Of a stretch of 14,471 bases of DNA, positions 10,092-14,471 are shown in pieces. This DNA is from Desulfobacterales bacterium (lineage in GTDB: Bacteria > Desulfobacterota > Desulfobacteria > Desulfobacterales > ETH-SRB1). Where the stretch lies: positions 1-14,471 of the forward strand of contig DAOVDN010000003.1 in the NCBI GenBank assembly GCA_030669465.1, read 5' to 3'. The number at the start of each line of letters is the position of its first letter. Position 1 is the stretch's first letter. The position numbers and the translations under genes were made by a program. A model generated the notes under the pieces. It worked only from the letters and a program-made list of their open reading frames with translations, searched no databases and had not been told where the DNA came from.

Positions 10092-10475
10092 CTACTTTAT
10101 CTCAACCTGAGCTCCGGCTTCTTCAAGTTTGGTCTTGATCTTTTCTGCTTCATCTTTAGGAATACCTTCCTTGACAGATGCAGGAACCCCATCTACCAGG
10201 GTCTTGGCATCCTTGAGCCCAAGGCCGGTAATAGCTCGCACTTCCTTGATAACCTGAATCTTCTTGTCGCCAAAAGTTGCCAAAATGACATCAAATTCAG
10301 TCTTTTCTTCTGCTTGAGCGGCACCTGAATCAGCAGGAGCTGCTGCCATCATGGCAGCAGGAGCTGCTGCAGAAACACCGAATTTATCTTCCATTTCTTT
10401 AACAAGCTCGGACAACTCAAGCACAGACATATTCGCTATAAAATCAATTACATGTTCTTTGGTAATATCAGCCAT
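10092..10475 (-). CDS. rplL: 50S ribosomal protein L7/L12
   Basis: L7/L12 forms the flexible 50S stalk that recruits translational GTPases; dimers bind the C-terminal helix of L10. The 127-residue product has an N-terminal dimerisation domain (about 1-34, [20 protein letters not shown]), an Ala/Pro/Met hinge (about 35-58) and the C-terminal domain from [20 protein letters not shown] to the end, with the factor-binding motif [10 protein letters not shown] (82-91). GGAGGA lies about 10 nt upstream of the ATG. The hinge DNA has a perfect 16-bp direct repeat, CAGCAGGAGCTGCTGC, at 10331-10346 and 10355-10370. It follows rplJ by 84 bp. Confidence 0.98.
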   Translation of the reverse strand: MADITKEHVIDFIANMSVLELSELVKEMEDKFGVSAAAPAAMMAAAPADSGAAQAEEKTEFDVILATFGDKKIQVIKEVRAITGLGLKDAKTLVDGVPASVKEGIPKDEAEKIKTKLEEAGAQVEIK

Positions 10476-10495
10476 TTTATTTTTCCTCCAGTAGT

Positions 10496-10558
10496 TGATT
10501 GGCTGATTGGTTCAACCGTTCAACTCAACTATTTAACAATTCAACTAGTTAACCAGCC
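10496..10558. repeat. 8-bp periodic repeats in the rplJ-rplL spacer
   Basis: TGATTGGC (10496) and TGATTGGT (10504) are followed by TTCAACCG (10511) and TTCAACTC (10519). AAC trinucleotides then recur every 8 bp at 10527, 10535, 10543 and 10551. The step here is 8 rather than the 7 seen elsewhere. The stretch fills most of the 84-bp gap. Confidence 0.65.
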
Positions 10559-10559
10559 C

Positions 10560-11081
10560 TCAGGCTGCCTCTTTTTGTTCCTTTATTGCCTGCAGCACAT
10601 TCAAAAACCTTCTCGGTATGTCGCTAAGCGCTCTCACAAATGCAGTTGGAACGCCGCTCATGATTGAAAGAGCCTGGCCCAATAACGCCTCTCGGGAAGG
10701 CAGAGCAGACAGTGTCTTGATTGCGCTTAAATCAAGCATCTTGCTCTTCATAACACCGACTTTAATTTCAAACTTGTCGTGCTCATCTGCAAATTTGGTC
10801 AATACTTTTGCAGGAGCAACCGGATCATCATAACTTAAAGCAATGGCGCTCTGACCTTTAAAATTGTCTTTGATCAATGCAGCATCACTGCCTTCAGAAG
10901 CTCTGATAAGAAGCGAATTTTTGGCTACTTTATATTCAACATCAGCCTCTCTGAGCTTCCTCCGCAAATCATTAATCATCGCAACATCAAGCCCTTTGTA
11001 ATCAGTAATGATCACAATCCTGGACCTTGAAAATTTTTCATGCAGATCTTCTACAATTTTCTTCTTTTCATCTAACTTCAC
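10560..11081 (-). CDS. rplJ: 50S ribosomal protein L10
   Basis: L10 anchors the L7/L12 stalk to 23S rRNA. The 173-residue product starts MKLDEKKKIVEDLHEKFSRS, has the RNA-binding N-terminal domain with VEYKVAKNSLLIRA (48-61), and ends in the helix RALSDIPRRFLNVLQAIKEQ that collects L7/L12 dimers. The start codon is GTG. It is preceded by GGGAGGTG about 10 nt upstream, which supports this start; no ATG fits better. A 287-bp leader lies between rplA and this gene. It contains a recognisable L10 leader RNA, so feedback control by L10-L7/L12, as in E. coli, is likely. Confidence 0.97.
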   Translation of the reverse strand: MKLDEKKKIVEDLHEKFSRSRIVIITDYKGLDVAMINDLRRKLREADVEYKVAKNSLLIRASEGSDAALIKDNFKGQSAIALSYDDPVAPAKVLTKFADEHDKFEIKVGVMKSKMLDLSAIKTLSALPSREALLGQALSIMSGVPTAFVRALSDIPRRFLNVLQAIKEQKEAA

Positions 11082-11092
11082 AACCTTATTAC

Positions 11093-11125
11093 ACCTCCCT
11101 CCTTAAATCCATAAAAACCGGAGGT
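11093..11125 (-). promoter_or_regulatory. Possible Shine-Dalgarno sequestering helix before rplJ
   Basis: The rplJ ribosome binding site GGAGGT (11093-11098) has a perfect complement, ACCTCC (11120-11125), 21 nt upstream in the transcript. Pairing would hide the start site. It lies downstream of the L10 leader fold, where a switch would be expected. This is inferred from complementarity only, and a second purine run, AAGGAGG, overlaps the loop. Confidence 0.45.
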
Positions 11126-11196
11126 AACTTGCGATATGTCGATTTCAGATTCGCTATTGATCGCTGCAGGTTATCGTTTTTTAATCTAAAATCAAA

Positions 11197-11260
11197 CTGT
11201 CTCTGCAGGCCGGTAATACCGATTAAACACAAAACAAGTGCACCTACGGTCTTTGACAGG
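11197..11260 (-). ncRNA. L10 leader (ribosomal protein autoregulatory RNA)
   Basis: In the transcript CCTGTCAAAGACCGTAGGTG is followed about 20 nt later by a segment ending in CCTGCAGAGACAG. CTGTC pairs with GACAG, AAAGACC forms an internal loop, and GTAGG pairs with CCTGC. This matches the known L10 leader architecture, which L10-L7/L12 binds to repress its own synthesis. It lies about 115 nt upstream of the rplJ start, as expected. Confidence 0.8.
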
Positions 11261-11292
11261 AATATGTTTAGGCACTTCAAACTCTATCCTAC

Positions 11293-11316
11293 TTTATTTC
11301 TGGCTTTATTTCCGGC
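11293..11316. repeat. 12-bp tandem duplication upstream of the L10 leader
   Basis: TTTATTTCTGGC (11293-11304) and TTTATTTCCGGC (11305-11316) are adjacent and differ at one base. They lie in the rplA-rplJ gap, between the rplA end and the L10 leader fold. Confidence 0.7.
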
Positions 11317-11335
11317 CGAAGCTGGAACCACCTCT

Positions 11336-11367
11336 AAAAAGTGTAAACCGGCAAATGAAGGATGCCG
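11336..11367 (-). terminator. Weak hairpin plus U-rich run after rplA
   Basis: Just after the rplA stop the transcript has CGGCA, 9 nt, TGCCG and then GTTTACACTTTTT. The stem is only 5 bp (6 with a G-U pair) and the U run is interrupted. It is at best a partial terminator or attenuator between the L11-L1 and L10-L12 units. Confidence 0.3.
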
Positions 11368-11368
11368 A

Positions 11369-12073
11369 CTATTTAATTAAATCCTTGATACCGGCCGTAT
11401 CCATCTTAATCCCGGGCCCCATAGTCACAGAAACAGTAATACCCTTCAGATATGTTCCTTTGCTTGAAGCCGGCTTGAGACGCATGATTGTTTCTAAAAA
11501 GGCGGCTATGTTCTGAGCAATCTTCTCTGCTCCAAAGGAGACCTTGCCCATAGGAGCATGGATTATCCCTGCTTTTTCAACTCTGAAATCTATCTTGCCT
11601 GCCTTGAGCTCCTTGACGGCTTTTGCGATATCAAAAGTAACTGTTCCGGTTTTTGCGTTTGGCATGAGCCCTCTTGGACCAAGAAGCCTTCCTATCTTTC
11701 CTACAGAACCCATCATATCAGGCGTAGCAACGGCCTTATCAAAACCGAACCATCCGCCTTTAATCTTTTCTATCAGATCGTCATTCCCGACAAAATCGGC
11801 ACCGGCGTCGAGAGCCTCTTTTTCCTTCTCTCCCCTGGCAAATACGATGACCTTGACTTCCTTTCCAAGTCCATTAGGCAAAACAACCGTCCCTCGAACC
11901 ATCTGATCGGCATGCCTTGGATCAACGCCGAGACGAACCGCTATATCAACAGTTTCATCAAATTTGGCACAAGATGAATCTATTGTCTTCTTGACAGCCT
12001 CAGCAAAATCATACCTTGTTTCGGCATCTACTTTTTTTCTCGATTCTAAGTATTTTTTACCACGCTTCGGCAT
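11369..12073 (-). CDS. rplA: 50S ribosomal protein L1
   Basis: L1 forms the mobile stalk of the 50S E site and helps eject deacylated tRNA. The 234-residue product has the usual length and the start [16 protein letters not shown]. It contains the conserved [20 protein letters not shown] (48-67) and the signature [20 protein letters not shown] near residues 127-146, and it ends [21 protein letters not shown] lies about 12 nt before the ATG. The gene follows rplK by 24 bp. In E. coli L1 also represses the L11-L1 mRNA by binding the rplK leader; a candidate hairpin there is listed separately. Confidence 0.98.
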   Translation of the reverse strand: MPKRGKKYLESRKKVDAETRYDFAEAVKKTIDSSCAKFDETVDIAVRLGVDPRHADQMVRGTVVLPNGLGKEVKVIVFARGEKEKEALDAGADFVGNDDLIEKIKGGWFGFDKAVATPDMMGSVGKIGRLLGPRGLMPNAKTGTVTFDIAKAVKELKAGKIDFRVEKAGIIHAPMGKVSFGAEKIAQNIAAFLETIMRLKPASSKGTYLKGITVSVTMGPGIKMDTAGIKDLIK

Positions 12074-12097
12074 CTTTTTTACATGCTCCTTCCCAAT

Positions 12098-12520
12098 TTA
12101 AACAACCTCAATCCCCATACTTCTAGCAGTGCCTTCTACTATCCTGCAGGCAGCAGACAAATCATTGGCGCTCAAATCAACCATTTTCTGCCTGGCTATC
12201 TCTTCTACCTGCTGCATGGTAACCTTGCCGACTCTGTCACGCTTTGGATCACCTGCGCCCTTGGCTATCTTTGCCGCTTTCTTCAAAAGTACGGACGCCG
12301 GCGGAGTTTTTGTTATAAATGTAAATGATCTATCCTGATATACGGTTATAACAACAGGTATGATCATCCCTTCGTCATCAGCGGTCCTGGCATTAAAAGC
12401 CTTGCAAAAATCCATTATATTTACGCCATGCTGGCCCAAAGCGGGACCAATAGGAGGAGATGGATTTGCTTTGCCGGCAGTAACCTGCAATTTTATCTGC
12501 GTAATAACCTTTTTTGCCAT
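12098..12520 (-). CDS. rplK: 50S ribosomal protein L11
   Basis: L11 binds the GTPase-associated centre of 23S rRNA next to the L10 stalk and is needed for RelA-dependent stringent signalling and thiostrepton binding. The 140-residue product starts [20 protein letters not shown], has the N-terminal proline-rich switch [20 protein letters not shown], and ends in the RNA-binding domain with GSAN-type helices around [25 protein letters not shown] lies about 12 nt upstream of the ATG. It is first of the rplK-rplA pair and starts 67 bp after nusG. Confidence 0.98.
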   Translation of the reverse strand: MAKKVITQIKLQVTAGKANPSPPIGPALGQHGVNIMDFCKAFNARTADDEGMIIPVVITVYQDRSFTFITKTPPASVLLKKAAKIAKGAGDPKRDRVGKVTMQQVEEIARQKMVDLSANDLSAACRIVEGTARSMGIEVV

Positions 12521-12551
12521 TTTTTCTTTTTTCTCCTAATATCAAGTTAGC

Positions 12552-12575
12552 GCGCCTTCGGTGCGGACAAGGCAC
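12552..12575 (-). promoter_or_regulatory. Hairpin in the rplK leader
   Basis: In the nusG-rplK gap the transcript contains GTGCCTT, a 10-nt loop and AAGGCGC. This is a 7-bp stem with one G-U pair, about 30 nt upstream of the rplK start. No U run follows at once, so it is not a classical terminator. Its place matches where L1 binds in E. coli, but the L1 recognition motif was not confirmed. Confidence 0.4.
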
Positions 12576-12587
12576 TTTAATATATTT

Positions 12588-13118
12588 TTATAACTTTGCA
12601 ACCTGTACAAATTCCAATTCCACTGGCGTTGAACGGCCGAATATACGCACCAGAACCCTTATCTTGCCCTTTTCAGGATTAACTTCATCCACTATACCGT
12701 TAAAGCTTTTAAAAGGTCCATCTATTACACGAATCTCATCTCCGGGCTCAAAAAAGAATTTTGGCTTTGGCTTCAGTTTGCCTGCTTCCATACGGCCTAA
12801 AATCTGCTCAGCCTCTTCATCAGAGATTGAAGTCGGTTTCTCTCTTCCACCCAAAAACCCGCTAACTTTGGCTGTATCATTCACTATGTGCCAGGTTTCA
12901 TCATCGAGTTCCAGCCTGACCAAAATATATCCCGGATAGAACTTACGGGAAGATTCCTTTCTTTTCCCTTTTACAAGCTCAACTATCTGCTCGGTCGGCA
13001 CAAGCACCTCACCAAATTTCTCAGGATGGGCAGAGGTAGCTATTCGCTCTTCCAGGGCCATCTTGACCTTGCTTTCAAACCCCGAATAAACATGGATTAT
13101 ATACCATTTAAGAGACAC
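12588..13118 (-). CDS. nusG: Transcription elongation and antitermination factor NusG
   Basis: NusG binds the RNA polymerase clamp through its NGN domain and Rho or ribosomal S10 through its KOW domain. The GTG at 13118 is preferred: the product then starts MSLKWYIIHVYSGFESKVKM, the family's usual beginning, and GAGGAG lies 9 nt upstream. An ATG three codons earlier (13127) abuts the GAGGAG directly, leaving no spacer. The 176-residue protein has the NGN domain at about 1-110, with KFYPGYILVRLELDDETWHI (59-78). The KOW segment EPGDEIRVIDGPFKSFNGIV starts at about 124 and RIFGRSTPVELEF follows near the end. It follows secE by 18 bp. Confidence 0.95.
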   Translation of the reverse strand: MSLKWYIIHVYSGFESKVKMALEERIATSAHPEKFGEVLVPTEQIVELVKGKRKESSRKFYPGYILVRLELDDETWHIVNDTAKVSGFLGGREKPTSISDEEAEQILGRMEAGKLKPKPKFFFEPGDEIRVIDGPFKSFNGIVDEVNPEKGKIRVLVRIFGRSTPVELEFVQVAKL

Positions 13119-13136
13119 TATCTTCATCTCCTCATT

Positions 13137-13538
13137 CTATTGAAGGACTACACGCATCAGGCTTGACAAACCGATATCAACCACCCCTAAAAAAAGCGAT
13201 ATTATCATAACAAGTATAATCACAACAACAGTAGAACCTATGGTCTGCTTGCGTGTGGGCCACGTTACCTTTTTAAGTTCAACCTTAACTTCTCTAAGAA
13301 ACTGTAGTGCTTTGTCCAGGTAATTTTTTTTCTGCTCACCCAACGCAGGCATTGTTGCGCTTGAAGATTTCTTCAGGGACGGAACTCGCCATTTTTTTGT
13401 ATCCTTGACAGAACCGACGCGCAACGCCGTCTTCTTCGCAACAACATCGCTGTTTACCCGAGATGATGCCGCTCTGTCGACACTTTGCTTTTTCTTTTTC
13501 TTGTTGCCCGAAGTTTTTTTTCTTAATATCCGTCCCAT
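13137..13538 (-). CDS. secE: Preprotein translocase subunit SecE
   Basis: SecE clamps SecY in the inner-membrane export channel. The product from the ATG at 13538 has 133 residues. A Lys/Ser-rich, probably disordered stretch covers about 1-70. An amphipathic helix with the conserved FLREVKVELKKVTWP follows at about 80-94, then one membrane helix at about 101-121 (STVVVIILVMIISLFLGVV). Like most bacterial SecE and unlike the three-helix E. coli form, it has a single membrane segment. GGGAG precedes this ATG. An upstream in-frame ATG at 13619 lies inside tRNA-Trp and would encode MLGVRIPPGLP, a translated T arm, so it is rejected. Confidence 0.93.
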   Translation of the reverse strand: MGRILRKKTSGNKKKKKQSVDRAASSRVNSDVVAKKTALRVGSVKDTKKWRVPSLKKSSSATMPALGEQKKNYLDKALQFLREVKVELKKVTWPTRKQTIGSTVVVIILVMIISLFLGVVDIGLSSLMRVVLQ

Positions 13539-13586
13539 TGTGCTCCCGAAATGGTGAAGACCCTGAGCTTTACCTTCAAAATAATC

Positions 13587-13662
13587 TGGCAGGCCAGGAG
13601 GGATTCGAACCCCCAACACCCGGATTTGGAGTCCGACGCTCTACCGTTAGAGCTACTGGCCT
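13587..13662 (-). tRNA. trnW: tRNA-Trp (anticodon CCA)
   Basis: The 76-nt gene folds into a full cloverleaf. The acceptor AGGCCAG pairs with CTGGCCT, the D stem is GCTC/GAGC, and the anticodon loop CTCCAAA carries CCA. The T arm is GGGGG-TTCGAAT-CCCTC with one G-U pair, the discriminator base is G, and the terminal CCA is encoded. It lies between rpmG and secE, the same place as in several deltaproteobacterial genomes, and is probably cut from a transcript that continues into secE and nusG. Confidence 0.97.
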
Positions 13663-13670
13663 GCAAAAAC

Positions 13671-13691
13671 TGATGGCTGAAAGCTGAAAGC
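13671..13691. repeat. 7-bp tandem repeat (TGAWRGC)3 upstream of tRNA-Trp
   Basis: TGATGGC (13671), TGAAAGC (13678) and TGAAAGC (13685) abut each other between the extended -10 promoter and the tRNA. It is the short member of the 7-bp set in this locus. Confidence 0.75.
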
Positions 13692-13706
13692 TAACACCAA
13701 CTATAG

Positions 13707-13715
13707 ATTATATCA
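13707..13715 (-). promoter_or_regulatory. Extended -10 promoter for tRNA-Trp and secE-nusG
   Basis: The minus strand reads TGATATAAT, a perfect TATAAT (13707-13712) with TG one base upstream. This is the extended -10 form that can work without a good -35 box, and none is seen 16-18 bp upstream. A start near 13700 would give a leader of about 38 nt before the mature tRNA. Confidence 0.6.
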
Positions 13716-13735
13716 CTTTTAACGTACGCTTTTTC

Positions 13736-13789
13736 TGCGGTTAAAATCCAATCCGGAAAGCCGGCACCCATTGGGGGTATTGGTCCGCA
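13736..13789 (-). other. Nested inverted repeats after rpmG
   Basis: TGCGG (13736-13740) pairs with CCGCA (13785-13789), and inside it CCAAT (13748-13752) pairs with ATTGG (13779-13783). These enclose two small hairpins, CCGG-AAAG-CCGG (13753-13764) and ACCC/GGGT (13766-13778). The fold could end or process the tuf-rpmG message upstream of the tRNA promoter. No long U run follows. Confidence 0.4.
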
Positions 13790-13809
13790 AAATCACAATC
13801 CGCAATCGA

Positions 13810-13959
13810 TTATTTGGTCTCTTTATGCGGAGTATGTCTTCTGCAAAATCTGCAATACTTCCTAAATTCCAGCTTATCCGGCGTTGTCCGTTTATTCTTT
13901 GTCGTCGTGTAATTTCTTCTTTTGCATTCACTACATGCAAGGGTAACAATTATTCTCAC
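13810..13959 (-). CDS. rpmG: 50S ribosomal protein L33, zinc-ribbon type
   Basis: L33 is a small 50S protein near the E site. The 49-residue product starts [20 protein letters not shown] and ends [13 protein letters not shown]. It has CxxC pairs at C9/C12 and C36/C39, so it is the zinc-binding C+ form rather than the zinc-free form used in zinc shortage. The start is GTG, supported by AAGGAG seven bases upstream. It lies between tuf and tRNA-Trp, as commonly seen in this gene neighbourhood. Confidence 0.95.
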   Translation of the reverse strand: MRIIVTLACSECKRRNYTTTKNKRTTPDKLEFRKYCRFCRRHTPHKETK

Positions 13960-13985
13960 CAGCAGACTCCTTTGTTATGCAAAGC

Positions 13986-14013
13986 GTCATTTGTCACTGG
14001 TCATTTGTCATTT
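13986..14013. repeat. 7-bp tandem repeat array (GTCAYTK)4 in the tuf-rpmG spacer
   Basis: GTCATTT (13986), GTCACTG (13993), GTCATTT (14000) and GTCATTT (14007) abut. The unit matches the rplL-rpoB array and is opposite in orientation to the ACTAATG array at 14190. In the 313-bp tuf-rpmG spacer I see these two arrays and one inverted repeat, but no gene and no convincing promoter. Confidence 0.93.
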
Positions 14014-14043
14014 GAAAAACATCTTGAAACCAAATATTGATGC

Positions 14044-14070
14044 ACCTGTAAAAAAGTCCTTCTTACAGGT
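14044..14070. repeat. Perfect 8-bp inverted repeat with an 11-bp loop
   Basis: ACCTGTAA (14044-14051) is repeated inverted as TTACAGGT (14063-14070). Neither strand has a T run directly after the stem, so a simple terminator is not supported. It lies between the two opposed 7-bp arrays. Confidence 0.6.
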
Positions 14071-14189
14071 AATTGCGAATTTAGGAATTCAAGAATTACA
14101 AATTATTTAAGACCGTTATGAACTTGATAAAATTAGAACAAGCGCAATTTTATACTTTTTACGAAATCATCAAATATTATCTTATCAGG

Positions 14190-14226
14190 ACTAATGACTA
14201 ATGACTAATGACTAATGACTAATGAC
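14190..14226. repeat. 7-bp tandem repeat array (ACTAATG)5 after tuf
   Basis: Five perfect ACTAATG copies begin at 14190, 14197, 14204, 14211 and 14218, followed by AC. It is the longest perfect copy of the unit also found at 10001-10020. Next to it ATGAC-GTT-GTCAT (14222-14234) forms a small inverted repeat. Confidence 0.96.
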
Positions 14227-14272
14227 GTTGTCATATAGAATGCAACAGACCACGAACACTATTACTTTCTCT

Positions 14273-14471
14273 TTATTCAATAACTTCGCTTACCACTCCG
14301 GCGCCGACAGTCCTGCCGCCTTCCCTTATTGCAAACCTGACCTCTTTTTCCATTGCTATCGGAGTAATAAGTTCTGCCGAAATTGTTACATTGTCCCCGG
14401 GCATTATCATCTCAACACCCTCTGGTAAGGTTACTACCCCTGTAACATCCGTAGTCCTGAAATAAAACTGC
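14273..14471 (-). CDS. tuf: Elongation factor Tu, C-terminal part (gene runs off the right edge)
   Basis: The last 65 codons of EF-Tu are in the window, from [20 protein letters not shown] to [19 protein letters not shown] and a TAA stop. This is domain 3, which packs against aminoacyl-tRNA and EF-Ts. Together with the N-terminal fragment at 1-127 it shows that the genome has two tuf genes flanking this r-protein and RNA polymerase cluster. It is upstream of rpmG in the same orientation. No clear terminator is seen after its stop. Confidence 0.96.
   Translation of the reverse strand, partial: QFYFRTTDVTGVVTLPEGVEMIMPGDNVTISAELITPIAMEKEVRFAIREGGRTVGAGVVSEVIE

Noticed and set aside
11089..11280. 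A 63-codon open frame on the minus strand in the rplA-rplJ gap
   Set aside because: It covers the L10 leader fold, has no good ribosome binding site and resembles no known protein.
13539..13619. N-terminal extension of SecE starting at an ATG at 13619
   Set aside because: It lies partly inside tRNA-Trp and its residues (LGVRIPPGLP) are the translated T arm; the ATG at 13538 has its own ribosome binding site.
13719..13949. A 76-codon open frame overlapping rpmG
   Set aside because: It is in another frame over rpmG, whose L33 product with four cysteines is clear, and it has no ribosome binding site match.
14044..14070. Rho-independent terminator of tuf
   Set aside because: The 8-bp stem is AT-rich and is not followed by a T run on either strand.
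14101..14160. Promoter candidates in the tuf-rpmG spacer (TATAAA- and TTGTTC-like boxes on the minus strand)
   Set aside because: No pair of boxes had both acceptable sequence and 16-18 bp spacing in this AT-rich stretch.

Overview
The window is a bacterial translation and transcription core locus, with every gene on the minus strand. In transcription order (right to left) it holds the 3' end of one tuf gene, rpmG, tRNA-Trp, secE, nusG, rplK, rplA, rplJ, rplL, rpoB, rpoC, rpsL, rpsG and the 5' end of a second tuf gene. This order, the one-helix SecE with a WP motif, and the proteobacterial insertions in RpoB and RpoC suggest a deltaproteobacterium (Desulfobacterota, perhaps Desulfobacterales). 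The taxonomy is inferred from order and protein character; no search was run.

Right part (about 12.5-14.5 kb): the EF-Tu C-terminus, a 313-bp spacer with two opposed 7-bp repeat arrays, a four-cysteine L33, a spacer with an extended -10 promoter, tRNA-Trp with encoded CCA, then secE and nusG. Middle (about 10-12.5 kb): L11-L1 and L10-L7/L12, separated by a 287-bp leader that contains a recognisable L10 leader RNA and a possible Shine-Dalgarno-sequestering helix. Left (1.3-9.9 kb): rpoB and rpoC, 8 bp apart. Then rpsL, behind its own near-consensus sigma70 promoter, rpsG and tuf. fusA is not at its usual place between rpsG and tuf, so EF-G must be encoded elsewhere.

Two things stand out. First, RpoC carries an insertion of about 108 residues (573-680) that reads as a complete parvulin-type (PpiC/rotamase) peptidyl-prolyl isomerase domain with both signature histidines. 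It is placed in frame between the active-site half and the secondary-channel region of the RNA polymerase beta' subunit. Second, several spacers carry short direct repeats with a strict 7-bp period (8 bp in one spacer). In two spacers, arrays of related GTCATTN units face each other, so the transcript could fold into long stems of 6-bp helices separated by single mismatches.

The products work as one programme: RpoB and RpoC form the RNA polymerase core, NusG couples it to ribosomes or Rho, the r-proteins and EF-Tu build and feed the ribosome, SecE is part of the export channel, and tRNA-Trp is punctuated out of the same transcript. No plus-strand gene is supported.
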